A stretch of DNA of 62,799 nucleotides, taken from contig JAFGDT010000073.1 in the NCBI GenBank assembly GCA_016931965.1, positions 1 to 62,799 of the forward strand, given 5' to 3'. This document shows, in pieces, positions 9,743 to 19,861 of this stretch (positions are counted from its first letter, which is position 1; each line of letters begins with the position of its first letter). The notes beneath the pieces are model-generated. The model saw only the letters and a program-made list of their open reading frames with translations. It was not told the origin of the DNA and did not search any database. The position numbers and the translations under genes are program-made. The stretch comes from a bacterium. GTDB lineage: Bacteria; Zhuqueibacterota; QNDG01; DSAB01.

Positions 9743-10845
9743 TCTATTCGGGTATTAACCCTTGCCTGACGAATCATATCATCAACAATGGCCTTTGCTG
9801 CATCGGGCCTTCCGTACCGCTTCGCTTTTTCAGCCAATTCCAAACGACGCGCGGAATCATCCAGAAGATCGAACAGGACCTGCTCCAGCCGGCCTTTTTC
9901 TATTTCACGTTCCAATACCATTTCAGCTGCCCCGGCTTTCCACAGCACCCTTGCATTTTTCTCCTGATGACCGGCCGCGGCATCGGGAAAGGGAATAAAA
10001 ATCGCGGGTAATCCCAGACTTGTGATTTCGGCTATTGTGGTCGCTCCGGATCGGCAGACCAACAGATCACTGATGCTGTATGCCAATCCCATATCTTCAA
10101 TATAGGATTCAACCCTGATTTTGTCGTGCCACGGATCCGTTTGATTTCGAATCTCTTCGATCCATCGCGGTCCCGTAGCCCAGAGCAGTTGCACATCATC
10201 CCGGATCATCAATCGATCCAGAATCCGAATCATAGCTTGATTGATTCCGCGGGCTCCCTGACTCCCGCCAAAGACGAAGACCGTCTTTTTATCCCGTTGA
10301 AGTCCGAACCGCTGATAGCTGGTATCCCGGCGATCCAAGGTGATGTTCCATAAAATCGGATTACCGGAGATATGCAAATGCGATTGTTTTTTAAAATAAT
10401 GTTTAGACTCTTCAAAACTCAAATTAACCGAATCGACAAAAGGAGATAATACTTTTGTCACCAATCCGGGTTCTTGGTTCTGTTCCTGGATCATGGTCTT
10501 TTTCTTCAATAAAATACTGCCCATCAGAACCGGCCAGCTGACATACCCGCCTGTACCCAAAACAATATCAGGTCTGAATTGAGTGACGATAACCATGGCT
10601 TGAAAAAGCGATACCATCACCTTGATTGGGAAAAGGCAATTGACCCAGATCCTTCCCCGGTGCAATCCGCTGATCCAGATCATCTTGAATGGATATCCTT
10701 TTTGGGGGACAATTTTCGATTCCAGCCCGTTTTTGGTTCCGACAAACAGCAGTTGACAAGAGATCCGTTTTTGCAGCTCTTCTGCAATGGCCAGCCCGGG
10801 ATAGAGATGTCCGCCGGTTCCTCCTCCTGTAAAAAGAACACGCAT
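9739..10845 (-). CDS. murG: UDP-GlcNAc:lipid I transferase MurG
   Basis: A 368-residue GT28 glycosyltransferase on the inner face of the cytoplasmic membrane that converts lipid I to lipid II. The N-terminal glycine loop FTGGGTGGHLYPGLAIA is at the start, with GTGGYVSWPV in the acceptor domain. The C-terminal domain has VFGGSQGARGIN and the donor-binding LVCRSGATTIAEITSLGLPAI. The ATG abuts the ftsW stop codon directly. Confidence 0.98.
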   Translation of the reverse strand: MRVLFTGGGTGGHLYPGLAIAEELQKRISCQLLFVGTKNGLESKIVPQKGYPFKMIWISGLHRGRIWVNCLFPIKVMVSLFQAMVIVTQFRPDIVLGTGGYVSWPVLMGSILLKKKTMIQEQNQEPGLVTKVLSPFVDSVNLSFEESKHYFKKQSHLHISGNPILWNITLDRRDTSYQRFGLQRDKKTVFVFGGSQGARGINQAMIRILDRLMIRDDVQLLWATGPRWIEEIRNQTDPWHDKIRVESYIEDMGLAYSISDLLVCRSGATTIAEITSLGLPAIFIPFPDAAAGHQEKNARVLWKAGAAEMVLEREIEKGRLEQVLFDLLDDSARRLELAEKAKRYGRPDAAKAIVDDMIRQARVNTRID

Positions 10846-12000
10846 TTAATCTCTTCCCTCAAGCCACCATCTCTTTTGACCTTTCTCTGCAGTAAAATCT
10901 TTATAGGAGACCACACTGTTTCTTGAAATATTGAGCAGAATACCGACACCGATAAGATGAACCAACAGTGATGATCCCCCATAACTGATAAAGGGAAAGG
11001 GCAATCCTGTCGTGGGCAGCAGATGCACAACAACACCTGCATTGATTAAACCATTCACCAGAATCATAATGGTAATTCCCCCTGCCATGAGGTATCCGTA
11101 ACGATCTGGCGCTCGGAGGGCAATGCGAATCCCCCTCCAAAGAACGAGGGTCAATAATCCGAATACCACAAATATGCCGATAAATCCCATTTCCTCTCCA
11201 AGACTGGCTAAAATAAAGTCTGAAAAGGGTTCGGGAAGAAAAAACAACTTCTGCTTACCCCCACCATAACCAACGCCCGAAAATCCACCGTGAGCCAATC
11301 CAATGATGGACTGTTTGACCTGATAACTCATGGGAGCCGATCGAAACAGAGAATTAAAAAAATCCAAGAGACGCTGCCTCTGATAGGAAAATATGAGAAT
11401 CCCTAATGAAATGATGGGAACCAGTATCAATCCCAACTTAAACAGCCTTTTAAAAGCCACTCCGCTGAGATAGAACATGGAAAAACCGACAAAGAACAAA
11501 ACCATGGCGGTTCCCAAATCGGGCTCAATAAAAACGAGGCCGACAATGATGAGGAATAAAAAATAATGGGTGTTGAGAACATCTCCCTCCATGATGCGTG
11601 CCCGGTTTTTCCTGGAAAAAACAGCTGCCAGATAAAAAACCAGGACAATCTTCATGAATTCGGAAGGCTGAAATGCTTTTCCCAACAGTTGGATCGAGCG
11701 GCGGCTTCCATTTATTTGGGGACCAAAAAACACCAGGACGAGCAATCCCATGAATAAAACAATCATCATCGGTGTGATCCATCGAAAGCAACGGTAATCG
11801 ATCTTCGAAAAAAGATAGAGAAAAACGAGACCGATGGCGACGCGTGTGGCATGCGATTTTAAAAACTGGGTAGGATCATTATACAGTTCAGCTCCCCTGA
11901 ACGAACTGGCACTGTAAATCATCAAAATGCCGATAAGGACAAGAAGCAGCACGATGACGAGCAAAAGACGATCTTCTCGATTTGAAACAGTGGATTTCAT
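10846..12000 (-). CDS. ftsW: Peptidoglycan glycosyltransferase FtsW
   Basis: A 384-residue SEDS-family polytopic membrane protein with about ten TM helices, which polymerises lipid II during septation together with FtsI. Family signatures seen are INGSRRSIQLLGKAFQPSEF, FIEPDLGTAMVLF and the C-terminal LPFPFISYGGSSLLVHLIGVGILLN (spread over about residues 330-360). Position between murD and murG identifies it as FtsW rather than RodA. Its start overlaps the murD stop by 4 nt. Confidence 0.96.
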   Translation of the reverse strand: MKSTVSNREDRLLLVIVLLLVLIGILMIYSASSFRGAELYNDPTQFLKSHATRVAIGLVFLYLFSKIDYRCFRWITPMMIVLFMGLLVLVFFGPQINGSRRSIQLLGKAFQPSEFMKIVLVFYLAAVFSRKNRARIMEGDVLNTHYFLFLIIVGLVFIEPDLGTAMVLFFVGFSMFYLSGVAFKRLFKLGLILVPIISLGILIFSYQRQRLLDFFNSLFRSAPMSYQVKQSIIGLAHGGFSGVGYGGGKQKLFFLPEPFSDFILASLGEEMGFIGIFVVFGLLTLVLWRGIRIALRAPDRYGYLMAGGITIMILVNGLINAGVVVHLLPTTGLPFPFISYGGSSLLVHLIGVGILLNISRNSVVSYKDFTAEKGQKRWWLEGRD

Positions 12001-13358
12001 GGGAACCTGTTGACAATGGATTTAAATTGATTTCCCCTATCCTCAAAATCCCGAAACATGTCAAAGCTGGCACAAGCAGGCGAGAGAAGAACCACATCGC
12101 CCCTTCTGGCCATCTTCTGAGCCTGAACAACGGCCTCTTCGAGCGAGTCGGCTCTGACGATGGGTCGTAATCCTCGAAAAGTTTTCTCCATTTTATGAGC
12201 CGCTTCCCCGATGAGGACCAATCCCCGTGTTTTCTCCTCAATGCGCTTTCGCAAAAAAGAAAAATCCGAATTTTTGTCTCTGCCGCCTGCAATGAGCACG
12301 ACGGGTTCAACGTAACTGCCCAAAGCATACCAGACAGAAAAAACATTGGTGGCCTTCGAATCATCGATCCATTTAACGCCGTGGATTTCTCTGACAAATT
12401 CCATCCGATGGGGAAGACCGCGAAATGTTCTGAACACATGTCGTATAATCCCGCTTCCAATACCCATCAGTCGGGCCGTCAGAGCGACGGACAGCGCATT
12501 GGCAATATTATGATCTCCAATGATTTTCATCTCCTGAATAGGGAGCAATAATTCCTCTCGACCTCCAATCCGAAGCGTTAACGCGCCTTGACGAACAAAG
12601 CTGCAGTCCAAGACCGGATCATCCACGCCAAAAACAGCCCTGCGGCATCGGGCTCGAGTAGAAAACGCTACAATCCTCGAATCCTCTCCATTGAACACGA
12701 ACAGATCGGTATCGTCCTGATTTTCAAAAATTCTCGATTTGATACGACCGTACTGTTCCATGGTTTTGTGACGGTCCAGATGGTCTTCTGTAATATTCAG
12801 GATAACCGAGACCTTTGGATGAAAAGTGTCGATCGATTCCAGTTGAAAACTGCTCACCTCCAAAACGGCCACACCATCGGATACGGTATCTTCAACATAA
12901 TCGGAAAAGGGCTGTCCGATATTGCCCGCCACAATACAAGGCGTCTTGTCTCTTTGAAATACTTCCCCCAGGAGGGCTGTCACAGTCGATTTGCCGTTCG
13001 ACCCGGTAATGGCCACAATGGGAGCCCTGCAGAACCAGGAAGCGACTTCGATTTCCCCAAAAATGGGGATCTTCTTTTCTCTGGCTTTCTGTAGAATCGG
13101 ATGGGACAAGTCCATACCAGGGCTGACGACGATAAAATCGGACTGAAATATACGAGGGGAATGACTGCCAAACTCGGCCTCTATATGTTGTTTTTCCAGC
13201 ATTTCAACCTCGGCCATCTTCTCATTCCGTGAAACCGCTTCACTGAGAAAAAGAAGAGCGCCTTTTCTTTTTAGGAGCTTCGCCACGGCCAACCCGCTTC
13301 GACCCGCACCCATCACAGTAATTTTTTTCCCACGCACATGAGCGATATCACAATTCAA
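11997..13358 (-). CDS. murD: UDP-MurNAc-L-Ala--D-Glu ligase MurD
   Basis: A 453-residue Mur ligase that adds D-glutamate. The N-terminal motif VMGAGRSGLAVAKLL binds UDP-MurNAc. The ATP loop ITGSNGKSTVTALLG, the central ILNITEDHLDRH and DDSKATN, and the C-terminal LLSPACASFDMF are all present. The start codon is TTG at 13358, with TAGGA seven bases upstream. It follows mraY by 9 nt. Confidence 0.97.
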   Translation of the reverse strand: MNCDIAHVRGKKITVMGAGRSGLAVAKLLKRKGALLFLSEAVSRNEKMAEVEMLEKQHIEAEFGSHSPRIFQSDFIVVSPGMDLSHPILQKAREKKIPIFGEIEVASWFCRAPIVAITGSNGKSTVTALLGEVFQRDKTPCIVAGNIGQPFSDYVEDTVSDGVAVLEVSSFQLESIDTFHPKVSVILNITEDHLDRHKTMEQYGRIKSRIFENQDDTDLFVFNGEDSRIVAFSTRARCRRAVFGVDDPVLDCSFVRQGALTLRIGGREELLLPIQEMKIIGDHNIANALSVALTARLMGIGSGIIRHVFRTFRGLPHRMEFVREIHGVKWIDDSKATNVFSVWYALGSYVEPVVLIAGGRDKNSDFSFLRKRIEEKTRGLVLIGEAAHKMEKTFRGLRPIVRADSLEEAVVQAQKMARRGDVVLLSPACASFDMFRDFEDRGNQFKSIVNRFP

Positions 13359-13367
13359 AATAGCATC

Positions 13368-14453
13368 CTACTGTACTTTAAAAGTTCCTAGACTTAAAAG
13401 AGCCAATATGATACCTACAATCCAGAAACGAACAACAACCTGCCCCTCCGGCCATCCTTTTAACTCAAAGTGATGATGAAGCGGAGCCATGGCAAAAATC
13501 CGCTTCCCGCGCCATCGGAAAGAGATAACCTGCAGTATAACGGATAACGCCTCTGCTACAAACACGCCTCCGACCAGCAGGAGAAGCAATTCCTTTTTTA
13601 AAAGAACAGCCAGTGTTCCCAAGGCACCTCCCAACGCCAGGGCGCCCGTGTCCCCCATGAAGATCGAAGCAGGATGATTGTTGAACCAGAGGAATCCCAG
13701 CGAACTGCCGATAAGGGCGCCGCAGTAAACAGTGAGTTCTCCGGCTCCGCTCAGATAAATGATGTTCAAATATTCACTGAATCGGACATTACCAGTCACA
13801 TAACTCATCCCTGCCCAGGCCAATGCGGCTATACCGACCAGACCGATGGCCAATCCGTCCAGTCCATCCGTCAAATTCACCGCATTAGACATTCCAGTTA
13901 TCACGACAATGACCATGGGAATATAGAGCATTCCAAAGGAAATCATCAGATTTTTAAAGAATGGGACACTGATGGACCAGTGAATCCCTTCATATTCCGA
14001 TGAAAAAGTGATCACAATGCTGACGACAAGTCCAACCAAGATTTGTCCCAACAGTTTATATCGTGCAATCAAACCCTTCGGATATTTCTTAATGATTTTC
14101 AAATAATCATCAACAAAACCCACGAATCCCATCCAGAGGGTTACGCCAATTAGGAGTTGAATATAGATATTGTCCAATCGTGCAAAAAGCAGAACAGGAA
14201 TAAGGACGGCACATAGGATGATAAGCCCTCCCATAGCCGGCGTCCCCGCTTTTTTTTGGTGCGTCTGCGGGACGTCTTCCCGAATGGCTTCTCCTATTCC
14301 CTTCCGTTTTAACCAGCGTATGATTCTCGGCCCGATGAGAAATGTCACCAGAAGCGCAGTAACAGCCGACGATGCTGCCCGTACCGTGATATAGCCGAAA
14401 AGATTAAATCCGATAAACGCATCTCGAAGCGGATATAAAAAATGATAAAACAT
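13368..14453 (-). CDS. mraY: Phospho-MurNAc-pentapeptide transferase MraY
   Basis: A 361-residue integral membrane enzyme with ten predicted TM segments that transfers phospho-MurNAc-pentapeptide to undecaprenyl phosphate (lipid I). The catalytic landmarks are GFVDDYLK, AVNLTDGLDGLAIG, FMGDTGALALGG and APLHHHFELKGWPE. An AAGGAG site six bases before the ATG is unambiguous. It lies 10 nt downstream of murF. Confidence 0.99.
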   Translation of the reverse strand: MFYHFLYPLRDAFIGFNLFGYITVRAASSAVTALLVTFLIGPRIIRWLKRKGIGEAIREDVPQTHQKKAGTPAMGGLIILCAVLIPVLLFARLDNIYIQLLIGVTLWMGFVGFVDDYLKIIKKYPKGLIARYKLLGQILVGLVVSIVITFSSEYEGIHWSISVPFFKNLMISFGMLYIPMVIVVITGMSNAVNLTDGLDGLAIGLVGIAALAWAGMSYVTGNVRFSEYLNIIYLSGAGELTVYCGALIGSSLGFLWFNNHPASIFMGDTGALALGGALGTLAVLLKKELLLLLVGGVFVAEALSVILQVISFRWRGKRIFAMAPLHHHFELKGWPEGQVVVRFWIVGIILALLSLGTFKVQ

Positions 14454-14463
14454 AGGCGACTCC

Positions 14464-15837
14464 TTACTGTCCTGCCATAAAATGAGTTTTAAGTCCTTCT
14501 ACCACCTCTTCCATCCGCATGGCGCGACTCCCCTTAATCAGAATGACATCTTTTGCCCTGAGAATCGCCCGAAGCGCCCAGATCAGATCTTCTTTCGAAT
14601 TGCAATGACTTGCCTCCTTGAACCCCTTTGATTTGGCGGACGCCACAGCCTCCTGCATCTCTTTACCGTAAGCGAAAAAAAGATCAACAGCCCCATCGGC
14701 AATCCATTGACCCACCGTACGATGTTCTCCTTTGCTAGTGCGACCCAATTCAAGCATATCGCCAAGTACGGCAATTTTCCTCCCCTCTTTCTGAAATGTC
14801 CGTAACACCTGAAGGGCTTCGTGAACAGAACTGGGATTGGCATTGTACGTATCGTCTAAGATGATAATTTCAGAAAGTCGTATCACTTCCATGCGTTTAT
14901 TGACGGTTTGAAAATGATCCAAACCATCCTGTATCTCTTTCCAGGAGAGACCAAAATGGATTCCAACAGAGACGGCAGCCAATGCATTGTACAGATTAAA
15001 TTCTCCGGGAACAGGAATGTGAACCACATGCTCCTCAATTTTCATCTGAATCGATTCTGCTCCATCGGTTTCCAGTTTAATCGCGCGGATATCACATCGA
15101 TCAGAAAAACCATAGGTGACCGTCTTGTGAGCAAGCTCCCTGAGAGCGTACAAATGGGAATCATCTCCATTGATGAAGACCTTTCCTTCATTCTTTAGAT
15201 ATTCAAGCAGTTCCGCTTTGGCACGACCGACACCCTCGATTGTACCAAAGAATTCCAGATGGCCTTTCCCGATATTGGTAATCACACCGTGTGTGGGTTG
15301 TGCGATTTCACAGAGACGACGGATTTCCCCAAAATGGTTGGTTCCCATCTCAGCGACGCCGATTTCACCCTTTTGATCCCAACCGCAGAGGCCTAAGGCC
15401 AATCCGATGTGATTGTTATAATTACCGGGAGTTTTCACCACCTTAAACCGTGTTCCCAGAACCGCAGCGATCATCTCCTTCGTCGTTGTCTTTCCGTTCG
15501 TTCCTGTTACAGCAATGACGGGAATGGCCAACTGCTGACGACAGTAAGTGGCAACATGCTGCAACGCTGCTAGGGGATCTTCCACAGGAATAAGACGATT
15601 TTGATTCTGTTTCAGGGATCTGTATCTTTGATTTTGTATGACCGCACCGCAGGCCCCCTTTTGAAACACTTCATCAATAAAATCGTGGCCGTCAGCATGC
15701 TCTCCCTGAAGGGCAAAAAAGAGCATTCCGCTTTGAATCGTTCTGGAATCAACGGATACACCCTCTACCCGTACTGGGGCATCATCTGAGGATTGACCTC
15801 CTAAAAGGCGAATTATTTCCTGCAGTGATAAATGCAG
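14464..15837 (-). CDS. murF: UDP-MurNAc-tripeptide--D-Ala-D-Ala ligase MurF, CTG start
   Basis: A Mur ligase that adds the D-Ala-D-Ala dipeptide. The ATP loop is VTGTNGKTTTKEMI, with FNLYNALAAVSVG, DDTYNANPSS and VLIKGSRAMRMEEVV further on. The first in-frame ATG (15726) would delete the N-terminal substrate-binding segment. Reading upstream, the frame stays open through LSLQEIIRLLGG and VEGVSVDSRTIQSG, exactly the expected MurF N-terminus. The only start-like codon with a ribosome binding site (AGGAG, 15845-15849) is CTG at 15835-15837, giving 457 residues, the normal length. MurE ends 10 nt upstream. Confidence 0.93.
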   Translation of the reverse strand: MHLSLQEIIRLLGGQSSDDAPVRVEGVSVDSRTIQSGMLFFALQGEHADGHDFIDEVFQKGACGAVIQNQRYRSLKQNQNRLIPVEDPLAALQHVATYCRQQLAIPVIAVTGTNGKTTTKEMIAAVLGTRFKVVKTPGNYNNHIGLALGLCGWDQKGEIGVAEMGTNHFGEIRRLCEIAQPTHGVITNIGKGHLEFFGTIEGVGRAKAELLEYLKNEGKVFINGDDSHLYALRELAHKTVTYGFSDRCDIRAIKLETDGAESIQMKIEEHVVHIPVPGEFNLYNALAAVSVGIHFGLSWKEIQDGLDHFQTVNKRMEVIRLSEIIILDDTYNANPSSVHEALQVLRTFQKEGRKIAVLGDMLELGRTSKGEHRTVGQWIADGAVDLFFAYGKEMQEAVASAKSKGFKEASHCNSKEDLIWALRAILRAKDVILIKGSRAMRMEEVVEGLKTHFMAGQ

Positions 15838-15847
15838 ATCGGTTCTC

Positions 15848-17302
15848 CTACAAAATACCCAGATACATTTTCACAATGACACGATCATCAAATGGAAACC
15901 GTTTGGATCCGATTTCCTGGTAATCCTCATGCCCCTTTCCGGCGATCACGACGGTATCCCCATCCCGAGCCCGATCCAACACAGCATGAATGGCCTCTTT
16001 ACGATCAACAATATGAACAACACGCGCCATGGATCTTATGCCGGATAAAATATCTCTAATAATGGCCTCGGGATCTTCTGTTCTGGGGTTGTCCGATGTG
16101 ATAATAATTTCATCGGCTAAATCCTCGGCGATTTTCCCCATTTCAGGTCGCTTCCCTTTATCCCGATCGCCACCGCATCCGAATAGGACAAAAAGCCTCT
16201 TTTGGGTGAATCCTCTCGCCGCAATCAGGAGATGATGGAGCGCATCAGGGGTATGTGCATAATCGACGATGACCTGAAAACCGCGGCTGGAATCAATCAC
16301 TTCCATACGTCCTTCCACCCGCTCAATTTTTTCGATGCCTTCCCGGATCGCTTTCTCATCCAATCCCAATTCCAGACCCACCACGGCTGCTGCTGCGCAG
16401 TTCATAACATTGAACGCCCCCCAGAGTCTGGTGGTTAGATCCACTCTCCTACCCTGATAAACAAGTGCAAATCGGGTTTTACCTTGGATTTCCTCGATGA
16501 TCTCGATTTGATAATCGACTTGAGGATTGTTCTTCCCATAGGTGACTGCTCTTCCATTCACGGACTGGAGCATCAACCCACTCGCAGGATCGTCCCCATT
16601 GATAACGGCAACACCGTTCGGGGAAAGCATGCTAAAGAGATTGGCTTTGGATCTTCCATAGGCTTCAAGTGACGGATGAAAATCCAAATGGTCCCTCGAT
16701 AGATTCGTAAAAACAGCGGCTCGAAACTGCATACCCAGCACACGGTGAAGCGCCAAGGCATGGGATGAAACCTCCATAACAACGGCTCGGACGCCGTCCT
16801 TTTCCATGTTTTGTAAAAGCTGATACAACTCAACCATATCGGGTGTCGTGCGCTTGGCGGCCATTTTCTTCTCTTTCCAACGATAGCGTACAGTCCCGAT
16901 CAGACCGACATCGAATCCGGCCGTTTTGAGCACAGACTCCAAAAGATAAGAAACGGTGGTCTTGCCATTGGTCCCCGTGATTCCAAAGAGCTGCAGACTC
17001 TTCAAAGTCTGACCATAAAAACGATTGGCCAGTTTGGCTAATATCTGCCGGCTTTCTTTGACCCGTACGACAGGTACAGCTTGTTCGCCTACATCTTTCT
17101 CAACAACAAGACCGCATGCCCCGCGACGAACAGCTTCAGCGATATAATCATGGCCATCCGACTCAAAACCGGAAATAGCCACAAAAAGGTTGCCGGTTTC
17201 CAACTTCCTTGAATCACTGGCGATACCTGTAACCTCGTTCTCCATACCAGGGTGATCCGGCACGGCCATCAAACCTTCACACAGCATTTTTATTGAGATC
17301 AT
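15848..17302 (-). CDS. murE: UDP-MurNAc-L-Ala-D-Glu--meso-DAP ligase MurE
   Basis: A 484-residue Mur ligase that adds the third stem residue. The ATP loop GITGTNGKTTVSYLLE and the central NLSRDHLDFHPSLEAYGRSK are present, as is VDYAHTPDAL. The C-terminal DNPRTEDPEAII matches the DNPR signature of meso-diaminopimelate-adding MurE, so the peptidoglycan is probably DAP-type. The start overlaps the ftsI stop by 4 nt. The stop TAG is embedded in the AGGAG used by murF. Confidence 0.98.
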   Translation of the reverse strand: MISIKMLCEGLMAVPDHPGMENEVTGIASDSRKLETGNLFVAISGFESDGHDYIAEAVRRGACGLVVEKDVGEQAVPVVRVKESRQILAKLANRFYGQTLKSLQLFGITGTNGKTTVSYLLESVLKTAGFDVGLIGTVRYRWKEKKMAAKRTTPDMVELYQLLQNMEKDGVRAVVMEVSSHALALHRVLGMQFRAAVFTNLSRDHLDFHPSLEAYGRSKANLFSMLSPNGVAVINGDDPASGLMLQSVNGRAVTYGKNNPQVDYQIEIIEEIQGKTRFALVYQGRRVDLTTRLWGAFNVMNCAAAAVVGLELGLDEKAIREGIEKIERVEGRMEVIDSSRGFQVIVDYAHTPDALHHLLIAARGFTQKRLFVLFGCGGDRDKGKRPEMGKIAEDLADEIIITSDNPRTEDPEAIIRDILSGIRSMARVVHIVDRKEAIHAVLDRARDGDTVVIAGKGHEDYQEIGSKRFPFDDRVIVKMYLGIL

Positions 17303-19329
17303 TTGGATTTCACACTTTCATCGGGTTCCTGGCACCAAAGGTAACAGACCATGCCGGCAACCACCTTTTCACCGGGTTTTGGACTCTGTTCAATAACGAC
17401 CCCCCTCCCCTCAACCCTGCCCTCAATTCCACGGCTTGACAACCTTTTCAATGCTTCGCGGACACTCAATCCATTGAGTTGAGGCACATGGTAAGGAGAA
17501 TCATAAACTGAAGAGGATTCCCTTTCAGACTCCAATTCATGCTGGCGATTGTCATAATAGCTTGAAAAAACAACACGGCTTTCAGTACGGTTTTCGTTTT
17601 CCGGTCTTCCGGAAGGTCCGTATTCCAAAGGAAAACCGGCAATTCTCGAGACAATACGAGAAAATATGGGAGCAGCAGACTGCGATCCCCAGTATGCTCT
17701 CTGCGGTTCATCCACAACGATCACCATGGCAAACATCGGTGTATCGGCCGGCCAGAATCCTGCGAAGGAACTCACATAAACGCCAGGACGGTATCCTTCG
17801 AAGCCGGGTTCCGATTTTTGAGCGGTACCTGTTTTGCCAGCAATACGCACGCCCTCAACTTTTGCTTCAATACCGCTCCCCTGATTCACAACATTTTCCA
17901 TGATGATCCTTAACTGGTCGGCAGTACCTTCTGAAATGACCCTTCGAATAACCTCTCCCGAATAACTTTTTGTGATATTGCCGTTATCATCTATAATGGC
18001 TTTATAGAGAACCGGCTTAAACAGTTTTCCACCATTTGCAACAGCGGATATCATGCACGTTTCCTGCAAGGTTGTTACAGAAATTTCCTGTCCAAAAGAA
18101 ACCGCCGCAATCGAAAAATCAGACCAGCGATAAACGGGCCTCAAAATACCGGGCACCTCTCCGGGAAGTCCGATACCTGTCCGGTTTCCAAAACCAAAAT
18201 TCTGTATATATTTATAGAGAATATTTTCCCCCAATTTCTCACCAACTTTTGATATACCGATATTCGATGAATACTCCACAACTTGACTCAAAGTCAGCAT
18301 GCCATGAGATTGATTGTGATCATGAATCGTATGGCCCAAAAATTGGTAGGATCCATTCTCACAAAATATGATAGAATTGGGATGAAAGAGTCCTTCCTCG
18401 AGTGCAGCGGCTGCAGTGACGATTTTAAATGTGGATCCGGGTTCAAAATCGACCTGTACAGGCTGATTCTGCAGCATCATATCAAAGTCGGGTTCCTCTC
18501 CGTTTTCCGTTCCCCCTAAGATCGAAGCCATGACCAGAATCTCTCCTGTAAATGGATCCATGAGAACGGCTGATCCACGTTTGGCACCATGATAGATGAT
18601 TCCTTTCTGCAATTCTTCTTCCACAATCGTTTGATAGGCATGATTCAAGGTAAGAACCACATGATGACCATTTCTCGATTCTTTAACAGGATAATCCAAA
18701 GATAAATAATTCCGTTTAAGGGCGTCTTTTTGATAAATCCCCCATCCATCTTCTCCCCTAAGTGTGTCATCCAGAGCCAGCTCCACGCCGCTAACACCAC
18801 GGTGTTCACCATTTGTAATACCGATAACCTGTTTGCCCACCATCTCATAAGGGTGAACCCGTTTTCTCGTCTGCACAGGGATCAAACCGCTTATTTGCAA
18901 CTGATAAAGAGAATCTCTTTGATTGGTTGTGATATCATTCTCAATCCACACAAATCTTTTATCTTTATTCTCTTCTAAAATATTTAGATAATTATTTTTA
19001 TTACCTTTGAGCACACTGGCGAATATATTTGCGGCTGCCTCTCGATCCTCCACCTGAGTAGCATCAATCGCCATTGAAAGCGTAGGCAAATCCATGGCAA
19101 GGATATTCATATCACGATCATAGATCACACCCCGATGGGCAATCCTTTTGATATACTGCTGGTACTGGGAAGGGGCCAAAGCATTCCACGGATCACGATT
19201 CCATACTTGGAACATAAAAAGGCGAACCAGAATAACAACAATGGATAGTGTGAAAAGGAATCCTAAAAAACGTAACCGTCTCATCTCCGTTTTTTCAATG
19301 GGTTTCCCCTGGTCGTAAAAAGACCTCAT
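17299..19329 (-). CDS. ftsI: Septal peptidoglycan transpeptidase FtsI (PBP) with PASTA domain
   Basis: A 676-residue class B penicillin-binding protein: a cytoplasmic tail, one TM (about residues 20-41), a dimerisation domain (IAHRGVIYDRD) and the transpeptidase domain. The catalytic S299-T-F-K302, the SSN triad near residue 358 and KTGTAQ near residue 498 are present. A single C-terminal PASTA domain (VPQLNGLSVREALKRLSSRG...) resembles SpoVD-type proteins and those of FCB bacteria. It cross-links septal peptidoglycan with FtsW. It sits between ftsL and murE, as expected. Confidence 0.97.
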   Translation of the reverse strand: MRSFYDQGKPIEKTEMRRLRFLGFLFTLSIVVILVRLFMFQVWNRDPWNALAPSQYQQYIKRIAHRGVIYDRDMNILAMDLPTLSMAIDATQVEDREAAANIFASVLKGNKNNYLNILEENKDKRFVWIENDITTNQRDSLYQLQISGLIPVQTRKRVHPYEMVGKQVIGITNGEHRGVSGVELALDDTLRGEDGWGIYQKDALKRNYLSLDYPVKESRNGHHVVLTLNHAYQTIVEEELQKGIIYHGAKRGSAVLMDPFTGEILVMASILGGTENGEEPDFDMMLQNQPVQVDFEPGSTFKIVTAAAALEEGLFHPNSIIFCENGSYQFLGHTIHDHNQSHGMLTLSQVVEYSSNIGISKVGEKLGENILYKYIQNFGFGNRTGIGLPGEVPGILRPVYRWSDFSIAAVSFGQEISVTTLQETCMISAVANGGKLFKPVLYKAIIDDNGNITKSYSGEVIRRVISEGTADQLRIIMENVVNQGSGIEAKVEGVRIAGKTGTAQKSEPGFEGYRPGVYVSSFAGFWPADTPMFAMVIVVDEPQRAYWGSQSAAPIFSRIVSRIAGFPLEYGPSGRPENENRTESRVVFSSYYDNRQHELESERESSSVYDSPYHVPQLNGLSVREALKRLSSRGIEGRVEGRGVVIEQSPKPGEKVVAGMVCYLWCQEPDESVKSK

Positions 19330-19381
19330 TTTTCTACCTTAAATTTCATTCAAAGGATAACATACAATTTCCCCCATTGTG

Positions 19382-19738
19382 CTAAAAAAAGCCCGCATAT
19401 TGAATTTGAGCTTCTTCTTGTTCAAGCGATATTTCTTGATCCATCCAATCGACGGCCAATTCCTTCTTGTGATTGGCCGAGAGAAATACCAGTCCTCTCT
19501 CTGAAGCGAGTGCAACGATGCGTTGATAACTCGCCAATGCATTGACCTGTATGCGAAGATCATTCGTTTCGTTCTGCAGCGATTCTATTTCTTGTTTCAA
19601 GTTATCATTTTGACGAAGATCAAAGTCAATTTGAACCGTGCCCCATAAGTATAAAGAGATAAGTATGAATCCGATGAACCACAATAGTCGCATCCGAACT
19701 TTTTTCCGAGATTGTTTATGATGACGCTCACTATTCAT
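19382..19738 (-). CDS. ftsL: FtsL-like cell division protein
   Basis: A 118-residue bitopic protein with a basic N-terminus (HHKQSRKKVRMR), one TM helix (about residues 18-37) and a periplasmic coiled coil with heptads (LKQEIESLQNETNDLRIQVNAL). It ends in a short acidic tail. FtsL proteins are too divergent for motifs; the call rests on size, topology and position between rsmH and ftsI. In the divisome it would pair with a DivIC/FtsB-like partner, which is not seen in this window. Confidence 0.85.
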   Translation of the reverse strand: MNSERHHKQSRKKVRMRLLWFIGFILISLYLWGTVQIDFDLRQNDNLKQEIESLQNETNDLRIQVNALASYQRIVALASERGLVFLSANHKKELAVDWMDQEISLEQEEAQIQYAGFF

Positions 19739-19861
19739 AAAAACACCCCTATTTCCCCGACAGCAATATTATTCATGAACTTGTATTTCAGTCAAAAGGC
19801 AGATATTCCTTTGTTTTTAACAACCGATCTTTTTGCGTAAAAGAGTACATCCAAAGGAGTG

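Noticed and set aside
14464-15726. A truncated murF beginning at the first ATG
   Set aside because: The conserved N-terminal substrate-binding residues are encoded in frame upstream and a ribosome binding site points to CTG at 15837.
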